A stretch of 64,000 bases of DNA from Microvirga lenta (GCF_020532555.1 NZ_JAJBBR010000016.1:1-64000); one strand, 5' to 3'. Numbered from the stretch's first letter, positions 33,643 through 41,998 are shown. A program made the numbers and translations. Notes: generated from the sequence alone by a model not told the origin.

Positions 33643-34053
33643 TTAACGGATGACCTGAACGATCCGGCGGGTCTCCGGCTCGACGAGGACCGGGGTCTCG
33701 TTGACGACGGTGTAGCGGTAGCCGCGCACGCCGTACTCGGCCGGAACCTCATAGTACTCGATGCCGGACGAAGGCAGGACCGCGCCGACGCGAACCTCAT
33801 CCGAGTAGCGGTAGGACGGCACGTCCTGCGTCACGACGTACTGACGGAACTGCTGCTGCTGCTGGCCGGCGAGGCCGCCTACGATCGCACCCGTCACGCC
33901 GCCGACGGCGGCACCGACCGGACCGCCGACGATCGCGCCGCCGACAGCGCCCGTCGCAGCACCGGCGGCAGCGCCGCCGTTGGACTGGGCAAAGGCACCG
34001 GCAGGGGCCAGAACGGCGAGAATCGCACCAGCGAGAAGAACCTTCTTCGACAT
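33643..34053 (-). CDS. Exported DUF1236 protein with glycine zipper
   Basis: This encodes 136 aa. A signal peptide covers about residues 1-22 (AFA). A Gly/Ala-rich glycine-zipper segment (about residues 27-60) precedes a QQQQQ linker and the DUF1236 domain (FRQYVVTQDVPSYRYSDEVRVG... then ETRRIVQVIR). It is a relative of the protein at 1950. A consensus EcfG promoter 35 bases upstream indicates induction in the general stress response. Confidence 0.85.
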   Translation of the reverse strand: MSKKVLLAGAILAVLAPAGAFAQSNGGAAAGAATGAVGGAIVGGPVGAAVGGVTGAIVGGLAGQQQQQFRQYVVTQDVPSYRYSDEVRVGAVLPSSGIEYYEVPAEYGVRGYRYTVVNETPVLVEPETRRIVQVIR

Positions 34054-34524
34054 GTTAACTGCTCCTTGACAAGTAAGTCGCGGTTTAAACGGTCAAGAAA
34101 AACAGAGGTTCCCAGAGTCTTTGCAGTGATTTTCATTATGAACAGTCGATGAACAATTCGTTCAGCCCCAAGTATAGAGACTCGACCAAGCGCAGCGAAT
34201 GTAGTTTCCGCGTCACTCCGCGCGGGAACTTTGCGAAACCGGCGCATCAGGAGTTGCAGCCGGGTGGCGGTGACTGCCGAAGGGGATGAATAGATGGAGC
34301 AACGATCAGGTCCCTTTCCGCCTCGTCCGATTCTCGACGGGGCTCGTGGGGGATGGCTTTCGCCGAGGTGGAAGACCTTGCGACCATACCTAAGGGGGAT
34401 ATGCACAGACGGATTGAAAGACGAATTAGCAAGTCCGGCGTTGTTCTGTTAGATAGGAACAATGTTAGGGTGGCATTCACTCTGTTGCACCCAGCTGAGG
34501 GACCCAAACTATTAGGAGTTAGGC
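34054..34524. other. Divergent intergenic region (471 bases)
   Basis: Apart from the EcfG promoter at 34088-34112 it carries a short TTGTTC/GAACAA inverted repeat (34441-34446 with 34457-34462) and an AT-rich stretch before the ParA-like gene. The open frames in it have no start context or motif. Confidence 0.4.
34088..34112 (-). promoter_or_regulatory. Consensus EcfG (general stress sigma factor) promoter
   Basis: On the minus strand GGAAC (34112-34108) is followed after 16 bases by CGTT (34091-34088). This is a perfect match to GGAAC-N16/17-CGTT, 35 bases before the DUF1236 start. No typical sigma-70 pair is seen nearby. The organism must then use the PhyR-NepR-EcfG system, whose genes are not in this window. 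Confidence 0.7.
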
Positions 34525-35199
34525 ATGAACGTGCTGGTCTTTGCTTCGCGAAAAGGTGGCTCGGGTAAGAGCACGCTCGCTGCTCAACTAGCGACCTATA
34601 TCGCCGGGCCGTCGCGTCGCACTCTTCTGATCGATGCGGATCCGCAGGGCTCGCTGTCCCTCTGGCACGGCCTGCGCAATCAAGACGAACTGATCCTGAA
34701 GCGGGGTGTTCGCAATCTTTCCGAGACCCTGAAGGAAGCAAAGCGCGACGGCGTCGAATGGGTGCTGATCGACACGCCTCCGCTCAAGTCGCCCATCGTG
34801 GCCGAAGCCATCAAGCACGCGACGCTCGTGATCATCCCGACGCGCCCGAGCCTGTTCGACATCGCTGCCCTGCAGGACACGGTCCACATCGCCCGTGAAC
34901 TGCGCAAGCCCTATGCCGCCGTGATCAATGCCGCCCCTCCCAAGCGCGGCGAGACCGAGGCGGCGGTGGTGGCGGATGCCCGCGGCGCCCTGAATGCCCT
35001 GAAGGTTCCGGTCTGGTCGGGCCAGATCACCCATCGCGGGGAGCTTTCCCTCTCCCTGACGTCCGGCGAGGGCGCGCAGGAATACGAGCCCGGGTCGCAG
35101 GGCGGTGAGGAGATCGAGCGTCTCTGGACGGCTCTCGACCGCTCGCTGAGCGCCATTCACAACGCCTACAAGAAAGCCCGCACCTCGGCCGCGGCCTGA
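34525..35199 (+). CDS. Orphan ParA-family ATPase
   Basis: This encodes 224 aa, and AGGAG precedes the ATG. The deviant Walker A KGGSGKST, switch DADPQGSLSLWHG and Walker B-like VLIDTPP with LVIIPTRPS fit MinD/ParA ATPases. No ParB gene or parS-like repeat is near, so it is not a standard chromosome-partition pair. It could position a cytoplasmic cargo such as a chemoreceptor cluster or organelle. The C-terminal helix is basic. Confidence 0.85.
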   Translation: MNVLVFASRKGGSGKSTLAAQLATYIAGPSRRTLLIDADPQGSLSLWHGLRNQDELILKRGVRNLSETLKEAKRDGVEWVLIDTPPLKSPIVAEAIKHATLVIIPTRPSLFDIAALQDTVHIARELRKPYAAVINAAPPKRGETEAAVVADARGALNALKVPVWSGQITHRGELSLSLTSGEGAQEYEPGSQGGEEIERLWTALDRSLSAIHNAYKKARTSAAA

Positions 35200-35237
35200 G
35201 GAACGGGCTTCCTTTCCGAAAAGCTCGGCGTGGCGGC

Positions 35238-36521
35238 TTACGCCGCGTCGAGGGCCTGGTTGAGGTCGTCGATCAGGTCTTCCGTGTCCTCGATGCCGAT
35301 GGACAGGCGCACCACCTCCGGACCTGCGCCGGCTTGAACCTTCTGCTCGTCGGTGAGCTGACGGTGAGTCGTCGAGGCCGGATGGATGATGAGCGAGCGG
35401 GTATCGCCGATATTCGCCAGGTGCGAGAACAGCTTCAGGTTCGAGACCAGCTTCACGCCTGCCTCGTAGCCGCCCTTCAGCCCGAAGGTGAAGACGGCGC
35501 CTGCGCCCTTGGGGCAGTACTGCTTGGCGAGGTTGTGGTAGCGGTCGTTGCGCAGTCCCGGATAGCTGACCCAGGAAACCTTGCTGTGGTTAGACAGGTG
35601 CTCGGCCACGGCCAGAGCATTGTCCGAGTGCCGCTGCATCCGCAGGGGCAGGGTCTCGATTCCCGTGAGCAGCATGAAGGCGTTGAACGGCGACAAAGCG
35701 GGACCGAGGTCGCGAAGGCCGAGCACGCGGCAGGCGATGGCGAAGCCGAAATTGCCGAAGGTTTCGCCCAGCACCATGCCGCCATATTCAGGGCGCGGCT
35801 TCGAGAGCATCGGATAGCGATCGTCGCCGGCGAAACTGAACGAGCCGCCGTCCACGATCAGGCCCCCGATGGAGTTGCCGTGGCCGCCGAGGAACTTCGT
35901 CGCCGAATGCACGATGATATCCGCGCCGTGCTCGAAGGGGCGGATCAGGTAGGGCGTCGCCATGGTGTTGTCGACGATGAGCGGGATGCGGTGCTTCTTC
36001 GCGATGGCTGAAATCGCCTGAAGATCGACGATCACGCCGCCGGGATTGGCGATCGACTCCACGAAAATCGCCTTGGTCTTCGGCGTGATCGCCGCCTCGA
36101 AGGACGAAGGATCGTCGGAATCGGCCCAGACCACGTTCCAGCCGAAGTTCTTGTAGGCGTGGTTGAACTGGTTGATCGAGCCGCCATAGAGCTTCCGGGC
36201 CGCGACGAACTCGTCGCCGGGCTGAAGCAGGGTGTGGAACACCAGGAACTCCGCTGCATGGCCGGAGGCCACGGCGAGGGCCGCCGTGCCGCCCTCGAGG
36301 GCGGCGACGCGCTCTTCCAGCACGGCGCAGGTCGGGTTGCCGATGCGCGAATAGATGTTGCCGAAGGCCTGGAGACCGAAGAGGGAGGCGGCGTGATCCA
36401 CGTCGTCGAAGACGAAGGACGTGGTCTGGTAGATCGGGGTCGCGCGAGCCCCGGTCGCCGCATCCGGCGCGGCGCCTGCATGAACGGCAAGCGTGTTGAA
36501 ACCGGGCAAACGGTCGGTCAT
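35238..36521 (-). CDS. metY: O-acetylhomoserine aminocarboxypropyltransferase
   Basis: This encodes 427 aa. The ATG at 36521 is preferred to a GTG at 36530. The enzyme makes homocysteine from O-acetylhomoserine and sulfide in methionine synthesis. Cys/Met-metabolism PLP motifs are SRIGNPTCAVLEERVAALEGG, GHGNSIGGLIVDGG and the PLP Lys of HSATKFLGG. The length fits MetY (about 425 aa). MetZ-type enzymes are close and the acyl donor is inferred from similarity. Its promoter contains a palindrome. Confidence 0.92.
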   Translation of the reverse strand: MTDRLPGFNTLAVHAGAAPDAATGARATPIYQTTSFVFDDVDHAASLFGLQAFGNIYSRIGNPTCAVLEERVAALEGGTAALAVASGHAAEFLVFHTLLQPGDEFVAARKLYGGSINQFNHAYKNFGWNVVWADSDDPSSFEAAITPKTKAIFVESIANPGGVIVDLQAISAIAKKHRIPLIVDNTMATPYLIRPFEHGADIIVHSATKFLGGHGNSIGGLIVDGGSFSFAGDDRYPMLSKPRPEYGGMVLGETFGNFGFAIACRVLGLRDLGPALSPFNAFMLLTGIETLPLRMQRHSDNALAVAEHLSNHSKVSWVSYPGLRNDRYHNLAKQYCPKGAGAVFTFGLKGGYEAGVKLVSNLKLFSHLANIGDTRSLIIHPASTTHRQLTDEQKVQAGAGPEVVRLSIGIEDTEDLIDDLNQALDAA

Positions 36522-36548
36522 TGCAGGCACCTTTCGAGGTTTTCTGAG

Positions 36549-36576
36549 CAGATCGTTCTATTTAAAGAACGATCTG
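36549..36576. promoter_or_regulatory. Palindromic operator straddling the metY -10 box
   Basis: Perfect 11-bp arms (36549-36559 and 36566-36576) surround the 6-base ATTTAA, whose complement TTAAAT serves as -10. The arms are not followed by a T-run, so it is not a terminator. A repressor dimer is the likely reader. Confidence 0.55.
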
Positions 36577-36588
36577 TTCGTCCGTCAA
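36560..36588 (-). promoter_or_regulatory. metY promoter
   Basis: On the minus strand -35 TTGACG (36588-36583) is followed after 17 bases by -10 TTAAAT (36565-36560), about 40 bases before the ATG. Confidence 0.6.
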
Positions 36589-36593
36589 GGAGC

Positions 36594-37121
36594 CTATTTC
36601 GGGCGGTTCAGGCTGAGCTTCTGGAAGCCTTTGCCCGCGAGCACGGGCTTCTTCGCGCTGAGCATCCGGGAGTTCACCCCCTGCCAGGAGATCTCGCCGG
36701 AGAGACGGCCGAACTCGATCTTGGGGCAGCGATCCATCACCACCTGAACGCCCTTGGCCTCGGCGCGGCCTGCGGCCTCGTCGTTGCGGACGGAGAGCTG
36801 CATCCAGAGCACTTTCGGGAGCGGGTCCAGGGTCAGCGCCTCGTCCGTGATCGGTCCTGCGGCTTCCGAGTTGCGGAAGATCTCGACCATGTCGACAGGT
36901 CCCGGAACGTCCGAGAGCTTGGCATAGACCTTCTTGCCGAGAAGCTCCCCGCCGGCGAGGCCCGGATTGATCGGAATCACGTCGTAGCCGCGGTCGAGCA
37001 GATACTTCATCACGATCCAGCTCGGCCGCGCAGGGTTCTGCGAAGCGCCCACGAGCGCGATCGTCTTCACGCTCTGGAGAATGCCGCGGATGTAATCGTT
37101 CGGATAATTGTCGTGGTTCAT
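36594..37121 (-). CDS. CoA-binding (YccU-like) protein
   Basis: This encodes 175 aa. The CoA_binding Rossmann domain begins with VKTIALVGASQNPARPSWIVMKYLLDRGYDVIPINPG and has VYAKLSDVPGPVDMVEIFRNSE. Conserved RCPKIEF follows (YccU family). It is a cytosolic protein that may bind CoA or acyl-CoA; no reaction is known. It precedes metY with a 72-base gap that contains metY's own promoter. Confidence 0.85.
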   Translation of the reverse strand: MNHDNYPNDYIRGILQSVKTIALVGASQNPARPSWIVMKYLLDRGYDVIPINPGLAGGELLGKKVYAKLSDVPGPVDMVEIFRNSEAAGPITDEALTLDPLPKVLWMQLSVRNDEAAGRAEAKGVQVVMDRCPKIEFGRLSGEISWQGVNSRMLSAKKPVLAGKGFQKLSLNRPK

Positions 37122-37172
37122 GGGCGAAACGTATGGGATAGGGCAGGGCAGTTCAATGAGCATCCACCAAGA

Positions 37173-37610
37173 ATGACATCCCACCAGCCGATCATGACCA
37201 GGGACGAGGTGTCGGACTTCCTCGACCGGGAATTCCCGCAGCTTCATTTCGGGGGACGCACCTATCACCTGACCGGTGTGGGTCCCATGACCGCGCAGGT
37301 GCGGATGGATTATCACGAGAGGCACCTGCGGCCGGGCGGCACCCTTTCCGGCCCCTCCATGATGGCCCTTGCGGATCTGGGGCTCTACGCGGTGATCCTG
37401 GCCCATATCGGACCCGTCGGACTGGCGGTGACCACCAGCCTGAACTTCAATTTCCTGAGAAAGCCGGGGCAGCGGGCGCTGGTTGCCGAATGCCGGCTCC
37501 TCAAGCTCGGCAAGCGCCTCGCGGTGGGCGAGGCCTCGATCTATTCGGAAGGAGGCGAGGATCTGGTCTGCCACGCGACGGGGACATATTCGATCCCCGA
37601 TCGCCGGTAA
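37173..37610 (+). CDS. Hotdog-fold thioesterase (PaaI-like)
   Basis: This encodes 145 aa. A hotdog core is seen (PGGTLSGPSMMALADLGLYAVILAHIGPVGLAVTTSLNFNFLRKPG). It probably hydrolyses an acyl-CoA thioester. The typical catalytic Asp is likely in MALAD. Divergent from the CoA-binding gene by 51 bases, so the two may be linked in acyl-CoA metabolism. Confidence 0.8.
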   Translation: MTSHQPIMTRDEVSDFLDREFPQLHFGGRTYHLTGVGPMTAQVRMDYHERHLRPGGTLSGPSMMALADLGLYAVILAHIGPVGLAVTTSLNFNFLRKPGQRALVAECRLLKLGKRLAVGEASIYSEGGEDLVCHATGTYSIPDRR

Positions 37611-37645
37611 GGCGGGCCGTCTCCGGTGAACGGAAGCCGTGGCTT

Positions 37646-38290
37646 CTATGAGGAAGCCGCCTTGGCCTGCTCCTGCGCAACGAGTGCGTCGTCGATCTCC
37701 CGTGCCCGGATGGCAGCCGGCCGGCTGCTGATCCGATTCCAGTAGGCCTCGAAGGACGGTCGCTTTTCCAGCGTGCCGAACATCATGGCCCAGCCGATAT
37801 GCGAGCCCACATAGACGTCGGCTGCGGTGAAGCGGTCGCCGGCGATGAATTCCGACTGCGTTACCGCATAATCCAGGGTATTGACCGCATCCTCGACGCT
37901 TCCGTAGCCCATCATGCGCTTTCGCTCGGCAGGCACCTCGAAGCCGAGGGACCTGTTGGTCAGAGCCGCCTCGAGCGGGCCGGCGGCGAAGAACATCCAG
38001 CGGTAGTACGGTCCCCTGCGGGGATCGCCGGGCGCCGGAGCCAGGCCGGCTTCCGGGAAGGCATCGGCCAGATAGGCGCAGATCGCAGCCCCCTCGGTCA
38101 CCACGGTGCCGCCGTGGACGATGGCCGGGACCTTCCCCATGGGGTTTATCGCCAGATAGGCCGGATCCTTCATCGAGGTTGCGAATCCGAGCAATTCGGT
38201 GCGGTAGGGGCGCCCGACCTCCTCGAGCATCCAACGGACGACGCGGCCCCGCGACATGGGATTGGTATAGAAGACGATCTCGCTGCTCAT
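37646..38290 (-). CDS. Glutathione S-transferase family protein
   Basis: This encodes 214 aa. A thioredoxin-like N-terminal domain (EIVFYTNPMSRGRVVRWMLEEVGRPYRTE, then INPMGKVPAIVHGG with the cis-Pro, and TEGAAICAYLAD) precedes a helical C-terminal domain with FTAADVYVGSHIGWAM. It conjugates glutathione to or detoxifies a small molecule; the substrate is unknown. Confidence 0.87.
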   Translation of the reverse strand: MSSEIVFYTNPMSRGRVVRWMLEEVGRPYRTELLGFATSMKDPAYLAINPMGKVPAIVHGGTVVTEGAAICAYLADAFPEAGLAPAPGDPRRGPYYRWMFFAAGPLEAALTNRSLGFEVPAERKRMMGYGSVEDAVNTLDYAVTQSEFIAGDRFTAADVYVGSHIGWAMMFGTLEKRPSFEAYWNRISSRPAAIRAREIDDALVAQEQAKAASS

Positions 38291-38462
38291 CTCGTCGCCC
38301 TTCTGGTTGACGCCGAAAGGGTAGAGCCGCGGAAGGGGCGTTTCAACACCACCCGCGACCGATGTGGTAATATGATACCCTAATTGCGGTATTTAGATAC
38401 CACAACCGCCAGAAGCCATGAACTATAAGGGTTTTTCGCTCCTGACGGGATGCAAAAGCCTG

Positions 38463-38491
38463 TTGACTTGCCCGGCGGAACGACGTAATTA
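38463..38491 (+). promoter_or_regulatory. rplM-rpsI promoter
   Basis: -35 TTGACT (38463-38468) is followed after 17 bases by -10 TAATTA (38486-38491), about 85 bases before the L13 start. Confidence 0.65.
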
Positions 38492-38502
38492 GCCGCCACT
38501 CG

Positions 38503-38532
38503 CCGCCGCATCTCGCGGCGGTTTGTCGTTTT
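38503..38532 (+). promoter_or_regulatory. Leader hairpin with T-rich tail before rplM
   Basis: A 7-bp GC stem (38503-38509 with 38515-38521), loop ATCTC, is followed by TTTGTCGTTTT. It begins only about 12 bases after the -10 box, near the transcript start, and resembles an attenuator or the fold bound by a ribosomal protein. Confidence 0.4.
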
Positions 38533-38574
38533 CAGAACCAGGGCCCTCAACAGGTCCATACGGGAAACAGCGCG

Positions 38575-39039
38575 ATGAAGACTACTACTTCGCTGAAGCC
38601 CGCCGAGGTCGAGAAGAAGTGGGTTGTGATCGATGCGAAGGGCCTCGTCGTTGGCCGTCTCGCTTCGATCGTGGCGATGCGCCTGCGCGGTAAGCACAAG
38701 GCCAACTACACCCCCCACGTCGATTGCGGCGACAACGTCATCGTCATCAACGCCGATCAGGTGGTGTTCACCGGCCGCAAGCGCGAGCAGAAGGTGTACT
38801 ATCACCACACCGGTTATCCGGGCGGCATCAAGGAGCGCACTGCGAGGTTCATTCTCGAGGGCCGCTTCCCCGAGCGCGTGGTCGAGAAGGCTGTGGAGCG
38901 CATGCTCCCCCGCGGCCCGCTCTTCCGCCAGATCATGGGCAACCTGCGCGTCTATGGCGGCGCTGAGCATCCGCATACGGCTCAGCAGCCTGAAACGCTG
39001 GACGTTGCTGCCCTCAACAGCAAGAACGTGAGAGTCTAA
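38575..39039 (+). CDS. rplM: 50S ribosomal protein L13
   Basis: This encodes 154 aa. Family motifs are [51 protein letters not shown] and [16 protein letters not shown]. It is an early assembly protein of the large subunit. The gene precedes rpsI by 4 bases, the usual order. Confidence 0.97.
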   Translation: MKTTTSLKPAEVEKKWVVIDAKGLVVGRLASIVAMRLRGKHKANYTPHVDCGDNVIVINADQVVFTGRKREQKVYYHHTGYPGGIKERTARFILEGRFPERVVEKAVERMLPRGPLFRQIMGNLRVYGGAEHPHTAQQPETLDVAALNSKNVRV

Positions 39040-39043
39040 TCAT

Positions 39044-39520
39044 ATGGCGACCCTCCAGTCTCTCGCCGATCTGGGCCAGAATGCCCAGCCCGCCGCTCCG
39101 GAAGCTCCGAAGCACGTCCAGAAGCTCGACGCCCAGGGCCGCGCCTATGCCACCGGCAAGCGCAAGGACGCGGTCGCCCGCGTCTGGATCAAGCCCGGCT
39201 CCGGCAAGATCGTCATCAACGACCGTCCGGTCGAGGTGTACTTCGCCCGTCCGGTGTTGCGCATGATCCTGTCGCAGCCGCTGCAGATCGCGAACCGCGA
39301 CGGCCAGTACGACATCGTCGTCAACGTCGATGGCGGCGGTCTCTCCGGCCAGGCCGGCGCAGTCCGTCACGGCCTCGCCAAGGCGCTGACCCACTATGAG
39401 CCGGAGCTTCGCGCCCCGCTCAAGAAGGAAGGCTTCCTGACCCGCGACGCGCGCGTCGTCGAGCGCAAAAAGTACGGCAAGAAGAAAGCCCGCCGCAGCT
39501 TCCAGTTCTCGAAGCGCTAA
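39044..39520 (+). CDS. rpsI: 30S ribosomal protein S9
   Basis: This encodes 158 aa. [24 protein letters not shown], the [19 protein letters not shown] core and the C-terminal [11 protein letters not shown] tail that reaches the P-site tRNA are intact. An N-terminal extension of about 35 residues (Ala/Pro-rich) is common in alphaproteobacteria. Confidence 0.97.
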   Translation: MATLQSLADLGQNAQPAAPEAPKHVQKLDAQGRAYATGKRKDAVARVWIKPGSGKIVINDRPVEVYFARPVLRMILSQPLQIANRDGQYDIVVNVDGGGLSGQAGAVRHGLAKALTHYEPELRAPLKKEGFLTRDARVVERKKYGKKKARRSFQFSKR

Positions 39521-39546
39521 GCTTTCTCTGCATCCAAGATGTCGAA

Positions 39547-39569
39547 GGGCGGCTCCGGCCGCCCTTTTT
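39547..39569 (+). terminator. Rho-independent terminator of rplM-rpsI
   Basis: A 7-bp stem (39547-39553 with 39558-39564), loop TCCG, is followed by TTTTTCTTT, 27 bases after the rpsI stop. Confidence 0.85.
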
Positions 39570-39773
39570 CTTTGCGGGCAGCGGTTGGACGGACACGTCA
39601 TCGCGTGCCGGCGAGTGCGGCAAACCGGCTGTCTCAATTGCTGGTATCTGCTGCGGCGATGTTTCCGGGGTGGCTCAACCACCACAATATTGTAACGATA
39701 TGTAGAAGCGCGCTATCGGGTTTCCGCGTCGCAGGGTTCTCCTGCTTCAGCCTCGACTGATCGGGAACCGCCG

Positions 39774-40439
39774 TTGAACACCAAAACAAAAATTGCCGGC
39801 ATCGGTCTGTTCCTCGGGCTGGCGACTCTCCTTCTTGTCGCAGTGTCGCCGCTCCATCTCCAGGCTCTCAACCCCGGACCGATGACGCCGGGCCATGAGG
39901 CATTGTCCTGCACGTCCTGCCACACGGAAGCTCCGGGAACCGCACGCCAGCAGATCCAGGCCAATCTCGCTTACCTGACAGGCTTCCGAAAAGCGCCCGT
40001 GGCTTTCGGCTACGAGACGCCGGACAGCAACGACTGCAGCGCCTGCCATGCACGCCCCGACGATGCTCATCCGCTGCATCGGTTCGCCGAGCCGCGTTTC
40101 GTGGAAGCGGTGAGGGTGGTCCGCGCCACCACCTGCCTGGGGTGCCACAGGGAACACCAGGGAACGCGCGTCTCTTCAAACACCGAGTTCTGCGCCGCCT
40201 GTCACGATGATCTCGTGGTGAAGAACGACCCCGTTGACATCCCCCACCGCATCCTCGTTGCGGAGGAGCGCTGGTCCACCTGCCTCGGCTGCCACGACTA
40301 TCACGGCAATCGCGCCCGCGAGGCGCAGAAGCGGTTGGCCGACGCCTTCGACGTGCAAACCATCCGCTCCTACCTCTCCGACGGGCCCGACCCTTACGGC
40401 GAGGCAAGACGCCATCCGGCGAAGGGAGAGCGCCCATGA
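39774..40439 (+). CDS. Membrane-anchored pentahaem c-type cytochrome
   Basis: This encodes 221 aa with a TTG start; no ATG gives the signal anchor. A hydrophobic segment covers about residues 8-30. Five CxxCH haem-binding motifs are present at residues 46-50, 88-92, 121-125, 140-144 and 170-174. A run of further His residues offers distal ligands. The C-terminal 40 residues are haem-free. Layout resembles small multihaem electron carriers that face the periplasm, but I know no named family with this pattern. Overlaps the next gene by 4 bases (ATGA). Confidence 0.85.
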   Translation: MNTKTKIAGIGLFLGLATLLLVAVSPLHLQALNPGPMTPGHEALSCTSCHTEAPGTARQQIQANLAYLTGFRKAPVAFGYETPDSNDCSACHARPDDAHPLHRFAEPRFVEAVRVVRATTCLGCHREHQGTRVSSNTEFCAACHDDLVVKNDPVDIPHRILVAEERWSTCLGCHDYHGNRAREAQKRLADAFDVQTIRSYLSDGPDPYGEARRHPAKGERP

Positions 40440-41254
40440 TGCGCCAGGTCATCATCGCGCTGCTGCTCGGTGTGGCGGCCATCTATCTGTTCGTCACTGC
40501 CCCGCCGCCGCTGCCGGAAACGGCGAGAGCACAAGCTCCGCAAACATCGGACCTGCCGGTGAAGGTCCTGCTGGACGCCGCGAACCTCGTCAATGCGGCT
40601 GCCCGGAAGATCTATACCGAGCGGATCGTGACACCCGGCCAGCAGGTGGGCCTCGTCTTTGGGGAAGACTGGCAGGAGGCGCATTCGAAGACAGGGCCTC
40701 TTCCGGCGCTGTTCCTGCGCAAGGTAGCGGCCGAACTCCAGGCACAAGGAGCGCCGCTCGCCCTATTCCTGGGGTCGGACCAGCCCATCTCGCCGTCCAA
40801 TGCCTTCAAGGGCGAGCAGGTCCGCCACTTCGCGGCTCTGAAGGAGGACCGCAAGCCCCGCTATTTCGATATGCCCGCGCTCAGGCTTCAGGTGGCCCTC
40901 TATCCCGACATCGCCGCGGCTCCGGGCTGTGTGAGTTGCCATAACGAACACCCGAACTCACCGAAGACCGACTGGCGGCTGGGCGACGTGATGGGTGCCA
41001 CGACCTGGACCCATCCCCGAGCCGCCGTGTCCGACCGGGAGCTGCGCCAAGGCATCGCCCAGGTCTATGCCGCGGTCGAGAGAGCCTATGCCGCCTATCT
41101 CGAGAAGGTTCGACGCATTCCCGACCCGCCGTCCATCGGCTCAGCTTGGCCCGGCAGGGAGGGCAGGCGGCTTCCGGATGCCGAGACGTTCATGAGTGCG
41201 GTCAAGGAGGCGACGGCAGCCCAGATCCTCGATGCCGCGGTTCTGTTGCGATGA
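40436..41254 (+). CDS. DUF3365 (Tll0287-like) haem-binding protein
   Basis: This encodes 272 aa. A hydrophobic N-terminal segment (about residues 4-21) is a signal anchor. The DUF3365 domain covers about residues 40-195 and ends in CVSCHNEH (residues 165-169), a c-type haem site followed by the conserved DWRLGDVMGATT. DUF3365 proteins are periplasmic haem sensors or carriers, some in kinases. Residues 196-272 form a mostly helical tail. It overlaps both neighbours, so the three genes are translated as one unit. Confidence 0.82.
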   Translation: MMRQVIIALLLGVAAIYLFVTAPPPLPETARAQAPQTSDLPVKVLLDAANLVNAAARKIYTERIVTPGQQVGLVFGEDWQEAHSKTGPLPALFLRKVAAELQAQGAPLALFLGSDQPISPSNAFKGEQVRHFAALKEDRKPRYFDMPALRLQVALYPDIAAAPGCVSCHNEHPNSPKTDWRLGDVMGATTWTHPRAAVSDRELRQGIAQVYAAVERAYAAYLEKVRRIPDPPSIGSAWPGREGRRLPDAETFMSAVKEATAAQILDAAVLLR

Positions 41255-41763
41255 GCGTTCTCCTCAAGCTTCAGCAACGGAAGACCGCCTATCTCCCGGT
41301 CGGTCTGTGCTTCGCCGCGATCGCGCTCGCCGCGCTCGGCCTCGGGCAGGGTGGCCGGGGCTTCGTCGAGGACATGCCGACGGCCGCTCTCTTCGCCTAC
41401 GAGCTCGCGACGGGTACCCTGCTCGTTCTGTCCCTTCTCTGGCAGTGGCGGCTCTATTTCGTGCGCCGGAGCAGGGATGCCCGCAGGCTTCAGCGGGCAT
41501 ACCGCCAACACCGCTGGCTCGGTCTCGTGCCGATGGGGCTGCTCGTCGTCCACATGGGGCCGCCGGGAGCCAATCTTCTCTCGGCCATGACCTGCCTGTT
41601 GCTGGTGTCCTGCCTGAGCGGCCTCTTCAACAACGAGATCGTCCGGCAGCGGGCGGGCTGGGTGCGGACGGCATGGCTCGTCGCCCATGTGGGGTCGGCA
41701 GCCTTCATCCTGCCTCTGGTGGTCCTCCACATCTGGGCCGTTCTGGCGTTCCGGGTCCATTGA
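41251..41763 (+). CDS. Four-helix membrane protein with cytochrome b-like His spacing
   Basis: This encodes 170 aa; the ATG at 41251 overlaps the previous stop (ATGA). Hydrophobic segments lie at about residues 16-33, 46-66, 88-125 and 141-165. His residues 87 and 101 in one helix and 146 and 160 in another are each 14 apart, which is the spacing of the haem b ligands in helices B and D of cytochrome b. A ligand set for two b haems is therefore possible. No homolog is recognised. With the pentahaem and DUF3365 proteins it could pass electrons across the membrane. Confidence 0.7.
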   Translation: MSVLLKLQQRKTAYLPVGLCFAAIALAALGLGQGGRGFVEDMPTAALFAYELATGTLLVLSLLWQWRLYFVRRSRDARRLQRAYRQHRWLGLVPMGLLVVHMGPPGANLLSAMTCLLLVSCLSGLFNNEIVRQRAGWVRTAWLVAHVGSAAFILPLVVLHIWAVLAFRVH

Positions 41764-41899
41764 CCGCGAAAGGTCCTCGTTGACACGGCCGAGCTTCGCT
41801 CGCATAAAAGTCCCATGACATGCCTGCCGATCATCCGCCGACGCCGAACCGACGCTCCGCACGCGCGAGCGCGATGACGGCCGCCCTGGCTTGATCGCA

Positions 41900-41924
41900 G
41901 CCGCGCCCGGAGCGCGGCTTTTTT
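41900..41924 (+). terminator. Rho-independent terminator of the redox module
   Basis: A 7-bp stem (41900-41906 with 41912-41918), loop CCGGA, is followed by TTTTTT. It lies 137 bases after the module's last stop. Confidence 0.82.
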
Positions 41925-41998
41925 GTTTTCCGAGAACTCTTTGGCGCCAAGCGCCTTTTGTCCTATATCAGCGGCCTGACAGGCGGATGGGATCGGCG

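Noticed and set aside
34441..34462. TTGTTC/GAACAA inverted repeat as a ParA operator
   Set aside because: Arms of only 6 bases with a 10-base spacer are expected by chance; no support from other copies.
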